Source: Pseudomonas mangrovi
GTDB lineage: Bacteria; Pseudomonadota; Gammaproteobacteria; Pseudomonadales; Pseudomonadaceae
Direction of reading: 5' to 3'
Assembly: GCF_003052585.1 (NCBI RefSeq)
Contig: NZ_QASN01000021.1
Coordinates: 332,965-396,964, forward strand
DNA length: 64,000 nt
The position numbers were made by a program, and so were the translations under genes. Under the pieces are notes generated by a model, which saw nothing but the letters and a program-made list of their open reading frames with translations, ran no database searches and was not told where the DNA came from. The first letter of the stretch is position 1. Each line of letters starts with the position of its first letter. Below are positions 61,007 to 64,000 of the stretch, piece after piece.

Positions 61007-62115
61007 TCGTTCTCCGCCGGCAGGCGCCGGGCGCGAACCAGTTCGCCGAGCCCGGCGTGGTAGTCCTTGCCCAGCTCGCGGGCGCGCCACCAGGCGCGTG
61101 ATCGCGTGCCGACCAGCACCTGGGCGATCTCGAACATGTTGCGTTTGAGTGGCCGGCTGGTGCGCCAGGTGAGTTGCACCTGGCCGGCGTCGGTGTCGAT
61201 CAGCAGGGTGTCGATGACCGCATGCACCGTTTCATGGCCGCCCTGGTTGAGAAAGAAGGTCACCGGCACCTGCAGCCGGGGAATGCGAAAGCTGGCGCGT
61301 TCCTGGGCGGTGAGGTTGAGCAGCAGCACCTCTTCACCGCCCTGCAGGTACTCGGTCTGCTGGTCTGCCGACGCGGCCTGGAAGTAACGGTTGTCGAAGT
61401 CGGCGGGCAGGAACGGAAAGCAGTCGGCCAGCCAGGCCTCGTCGTAGGTGCCGGCGAATCCGGCGCGCGGCGTCCAGTGGCGGCCGATCGGGCCCAGCGC
61501 CATGGGGCGGAAGTCGCCATGCGGGCTGTCGATCGGCTTGCCCAGCTCTTCGGTGACCGGCATCGGCATGCCGACGATCTCGCCATTATCCGCACTGCGG
61601 TGATACCAGCCGATGCCCGCCGGGTTCTCCATGTAGCAGTGCTGCTGTTCGGGGTTGTCCTTCAGCGGATGGCTGCCACCGAAGGCCTGGGCGTAGCCGA
61701 TCGGCTGTTCGACGAAGGGCTGCGGCAGGCCGGCGGCGACGCCGAGCAGGCCTGGTTGCCACTGCCGCGGGCCGAGGACGGAGAACGCCTTGCTCACCCG
61801 GCCGACGCGCACGCCAACCGTCAGCTGGGAGACGGGCTTTCCACCCGGCGAGCGGGCATTGCCGTGCACCAGCACGTCGCAGAAGGGCTTGATCGGGGCG
61901 AAGTCCATCTCCCGTAGAGGTGCCGAAAGGCCGGGCTCGCCGAAGTATTCATCGGCCATCAGCAGCGGTTGTTGTGCCTCCAGCAAACGCGCTTCGCGGC
62001 CGTCCAGCGGCAGGTCGAAGGTGCCCTTGGCGATCACCACCAGAGATTCGCGGCCGTCGGGTGCCAGGCCCTGGGTGTAGGCGGCGGCCAGTTGCGTGGC
62101 GTTGAGCAATTCCAT
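61003..62115 (-). CDS. DUF2169 T6SS effector adaptor
   Basis: The 370-residue protein matches DUF2169, chaperone-like adaptors that help load PAAR-linked effectors on VgrG. Visible family phrases are MELLNATQLAAAYTQGLAPD, GREARLLEAQQPLLMADEYF, PFCDVLVHGNARSPGGKPV and HWTPRAGFAGTYDEAWLADC with FPFLPADFDNRYFQAA following. The C-terminal VQLTWRTSRPL is also typical. It starts 15 bases before DUF6484 in operon order and is coupled to the next gene. Confidence 0.88.
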   Translation of the reverse strand: MELLNATQLAAAYTQGLAPDGRESLVVIAKGTFDLPLDGREARLLEAQQPLLMADEYFGEPGLSAPLREMDFAPIKPFCDVLVHGNARSPGGKPVSQLTVGVRVGRVSKAFSVLGPRQWQPGLLGVAAGLPQPFVEQPIGYAQAFGGSHPLKDNPEQQHCYMENPAGIGWYHRSADNGEIVGMPMPVTEELGKPIDSPHGDFRPMALGPIGRHWTPRAGFAGTYDEAWLADCFPFLPADFDNRYFQAASADQQTEYLQGGEEVLLLNLTAQERASFRIPRLQVPVTFFLNQGGHETVHAVIDTLLIDTDAGQVQLTWRTSRPLKRNMFEIAQVLVGTRSRAWWRARELGKDYHAGLGELVRARRLPAENE

Positions 62116-62130
62116 ATGCCGGGAAACCTT

Positions 62131-62604
62131 CTAGTTGATCTGCACCGAACCGCCGCGGATGCGATTCACCCCGCTGGAGCGACTCGACAGGTAGGCACCG
62201 CGGATCAGCACCTTGCCCTCACGGGTCAGGGTGATGCTGGCCTTGCCGCAGCGCAGGACGATCTCGCGCTCGGCGGACAGCTCCAGGCGCTCACCATCCA
62301 GGTGGGCAACGGCGACCTGGGTCGGCGCCTGCGCGGCAGCCGCTGGCGTCGACTCGCTCGGCAGGCGCTGGATGCGACCGATGACCAGTGGCCGGCTCGG
62401 ATCGCCGGCGACGAACATCAGCGCGACCTGGCAGCCGATGTCGTCGCGGCTGAGGCTGGTGGTGGTGCTGGCGGCGATGCCGGTGGCCACCGGGCAACCG
62501 GGGTAGGCCACCACGGGAGCGGCGGCACTGGGCACATCGAGCAGCACGCCGATCACGACGCCGTCGAGGCGGGTCTGGCTGGGGTTGTGGTATTCGACTG
62601 GCAT
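62131..62604 (-). CDS. DUF6484 protein (VgrG-associated)
   Basis: The 157-residue product has the DUF6484 layout: an N-terminal DGVVIGVLLDV strand, an OB-fold-like core (DIGCQVALMFVAGDPSRPLV then IGRIQ) and a C-terminal beta-helix-like end (GKASITLTREGKVLIRGAYL, SSRSSGVNRIRGGSVQIN). The GxxSITL pattern resembles the gp5 tail of VgrG, so it may extend or dock to the spike. It begins 27 bases after the VgrG stop. Confidence 0.82.
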   Translation of the reverse strand: MPVEYHNPSQTRLDGVVIGVLLDVPSAAAPVVAYPGCPVATGIAASTTTSLSRDDIGCQVALMFVAGDPSRPLVIGRIQRLPSESTPAAAAQAPTQVAVAHLDGERLELSAEREIVLRCGKASITLTREGKVLIRGAYLSSRSSGVNRIRGGSVQIN

Positions 62605-62631
62605 GAGGTTCCTCCCTGACCGAGCGCGGGC

Positions 62632-64000
62632 TCAGTTCTGCAATATCTTCTGGCCCTTGACGGTGACGTTCTTGCTGGCCTTGATGGTGATCGCGCCCGA
62701 GCCGTCCACGGTGATGTTCTTGCCGCGGATGACGATGGTGCCGTCCTTTTTCATGCTGATGCTGGCCGAACCCGTGGTCAGGGTGATGGAGTCACCGGCG
62801 TTGAGCGAAAAGTTCTTGCCGACGTTGACGCTGTCGTTCTTGCCGACACTGGTGGAGCGGTCCTGGCCGACATTGCGCGACTCGCTCTTGCCGATGCTGG
62901 TGCTCTGGTTGTTGCCAACGTCGACGCTCTGGTTGCTGCCGATGCTGATGGTTTCATTGCTGCCTACCGTTTCGCTGCGGTTCGCGCCAATGCTGATGGT
63001 TTCGTCGTTGCCGACGGTTTCGCTGCGGTTGGCCCCGATGCTGATGGTCTCGTCACTGCCGACGGTCTCGCTGCGGTTGGTGCCGATGCTGATCGTCTCG
63101 TTGCTACCGACGCTCTCGGTGCGATCGACACCGATGGTGATGGTTTCGTTGTTGCCGACCTTCTCGGTACGGTCGACACCGATGGTGATGGTCTCGTTGT
63201 TGTCCACCGTCTCGGTGCGGTCATGCTTGACGTGCACGGTCTCGTCGTTGTCGATGGTCTTGGTGCGGTCGTGGCCGACCCAGTGGGTCTCGTCGTTTTC
63301 GACCTCGATGTCCTGGTTCTTCTCGGCATGGATGAACAGCTGCTCCTCGCCCTTCTTGTCCTCCATGCGGATTTCATTGAAGTTGGCCGGCGTACCGCCC
63401 TTGCTCGACCGGCTCTTGATCCCGCTCTGGGTGGCGTTGGCCGGCAACTCGTAGGGCACCGGCTGCTCGGCGTTGTAGACCCGGCCTGAAACGATCGGCC
63501 GGTCGGGGTCGCCCTCGAGAAAGCTGACGATCACCTCCTGGCCGATCCGCGGCACGTGGATCGAGCCCCAGCTCTTGCCGGCCCAGTACTGCGACACACG
63601 AATCCAGCAGGAGCTGTTCTCGTTGGACTGGTCGTGCCGGTCCCAGTAGAAGTGCACCTTGATCCGGCCGTACTGGTCGGTCCAGATTTCCTCGCCCTGG
63701 GGCCCGACCACCATCGCGGTCTGCGGACCCTGGACGATCGGCCGTACCGTCATCGGCAGCAGCCGGTAGGGCTGGCTGGCCTCGATGCAGACCAGCGAGC
63801 TCTGATACTGGTCGCCACCACCATGCCCGGACTCGACGCTCTCCTGGGAGATCTGGTAGCTGGCAGAGATCACCAGGTATTCGCGATTCTGGTCGCTGCG
63901 CGGATAGTTGGTCAGTTTGAACAGGTGGCCGGTGCCGACTCCACGCGCCTTGCCGCGCAGCTGGACGCGCTCGAACTGGGTCTGGATGGCCTCGATGCGG
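62632..64000 (-). CDS. vgrG: Type VI secretion tip protein VgrG (5' end outside window)
   Basis: At least 455 residues of the C-terminal part are present, starting in frame at the window edge (IEAIQTQFERVQLRGKARGV). The gp27-like domain ends around SDQNREYLVISASY, and the gp5 OB-fold follows (IWTDQYGRIKVHFYWDRHDQ, SSCWIRVSQYWAGKSWG, VIVSFLEGDPDRPIVSGRVY). A long gp5 beta-helix comprises 16-residue repeats. The protein ends in GQKILQN with no C-terminal effector domain, so effectors are carried by the DUF4150 protein. The first part of the gene lies beyond base 64000. Confidence 0.93.
   Translation of the reverse strand, partial: RIEAIQTQFERVQLRGKARGVGTGHLFKLTNYPRSDQNREYLVISASYQISQESVESGHGGGDQYQSSLVCIEASQPYRLLPMTVRPIVQGPQTAMVVGPQGEEIWTDQYGRIKVHFYWDRHDQSNENSSCWIRVSQYWAGKSWGSIHVPRIGQEVIVSFLEGDPDRPIVSGRVYNAEQPVPYELPANATQSGIKSRSSKGGTPANFNEIRMEDKKGEEQLFIHAEKNQDIEVENDETHWVGHDRTKTIDNDETVHVKHDRTETVDNNETITIGVDRTEKVGNNETITIGVDRTESVGSNETISIGTNRSETVGSDETISIGANRSETVGNDETISIGANRSETVGSNETISIGSNQSVDVGNNQSTSIGKSESRNVGQDRSTSVGKNDSVNVGKNFSLNAGDSITLTTGSASISMKKDGTIVIRGKNITVDGSGAITIKASKNVTVKGQKILQN
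62830..63215 (-). repeat. vgrG: 48-bp (16-residue) repeats in the VgrG beta-helix
   Basis: About eight tandem 16-residue units (consensus ETISIGANRSETVGNN) are encoded here. Central copies differ by only a few residues and nearly as few bases, for example the pair ETISIGANRSETVGND and ETISIGANRSETVGSN. These form the triangular beta-helix of the spike. High identity between units suggests that the needle length can change by recombination. Confidence 0.8.

Noticed and set aside
62830..63215. CRISPR-like array suggested by regular repeats
   Set aside because: The repeats are contiguous in frame, 48 bases long without unique spacers, and encode the VgrG beta-helix.

Overview
The window is a GC-rich chromosomal segment of a gamma-proteobacterial pseudomonad. 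An ectABCD-ask operon, the purEK pair, a zwf/RpiR/PycR/PycA/PycB block in the order I recall for P. aeruginosa PA5439-PA5435, and Pseudomonas-type DUF2388 and dispersed GTAGGGTGG hairpin repeats all point to Pseudomonadaceae. The osmolyte operon suggests a halotolerant member, most plausibly the Stutzerimonas (P. stutzeri) group. I see no rRNA, tRNA, CRISPR array, phage or insertion sequence.

Layout. 0-2.5 kb: two membrane subunits of a TRAP transporter and a small membrane-anchored hypothetical. 2.5-7.4 kb (minus): ectoine/5-hydroxyectoine operon ectA-ectB-ectC-ectD-ask. 7.9-10.4 kb: zwf and an RpiR/HexR-type regulator diverging around a 15-bp palindrome. 10.5-11.3 kb: a frameshifted DUF3592-like gene and a PA3496-like small protein. 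11.3-15.7 kb: LysR regulator diverging from a two-subunit pyruvate carboxylase. 15.7-17.5 kb: a lipoprotein, then an SbtA-type bicarbonate transporter with an SbtB-like PII partner, which could feed bicarbonate to the carboxylase. 17.6-22.1 kb: six DUF2388-like small secreted paralogues around a large secreted DUF4105 protein that also carries an HExxH motif. 22.4-29.3 kb: galE diverging from a glycosyltransferase, UDP-galactopyranose mutase, a GH1-like hydrolase and an ABC exporter. 29.3-30 kb: dodecin and DUF1161. 30.1-33 kb: hybrid histidine kinase. 33.1-34.8 kb: purEK behind a leader with a terminator-like hairpin and a 25-codon upstream ORF. 34.9-35.7 kb: two small envelope genes.

35.9-46.4 kb (minus) is the most unusual block: ACP, an aminotransferase fused to an acyl-ACP-reductase-like domain, acyl-CoA dehydrogenase, desaturase, flavin/2Fe-2S reductase, second desaturase, HIT hydrolase, fatty acyl-AMP ligase and a LuxR-type regulator. 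The logic is activation of a fatty acid, loading on ACP, desaturation, reduction to aldehyde and transamination. It parallels TamA/TamT/TamH of tambjamine biosynthesis but with two extra desaturases and no pyrrole genes, so I propose a free unsaturated fatty amine or a derivative as product.

47-52.8 kb (minus): a six-gene operon resembling E. coli ynbABCD plus a PlsC-type acyltransferase, probably for an uncharacterised phospholipid. 53-56 kb: secreted hypothetical, doubly frameshifted gene, outer-membrane beta-barrel, LysE-type exporter. 56.3-64 kb (minus): a type VI secretion cargo module, VgrG (running off the window), DUF6484, DUF2169, ketosynthase-like protein, PAAR-like DUF4150 effector with an HNH-type toxin domain, a probable immunity protein and a TIGR02270-type protein.

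All assignments come from reading motifs, lengths and gene order. No database search was run.
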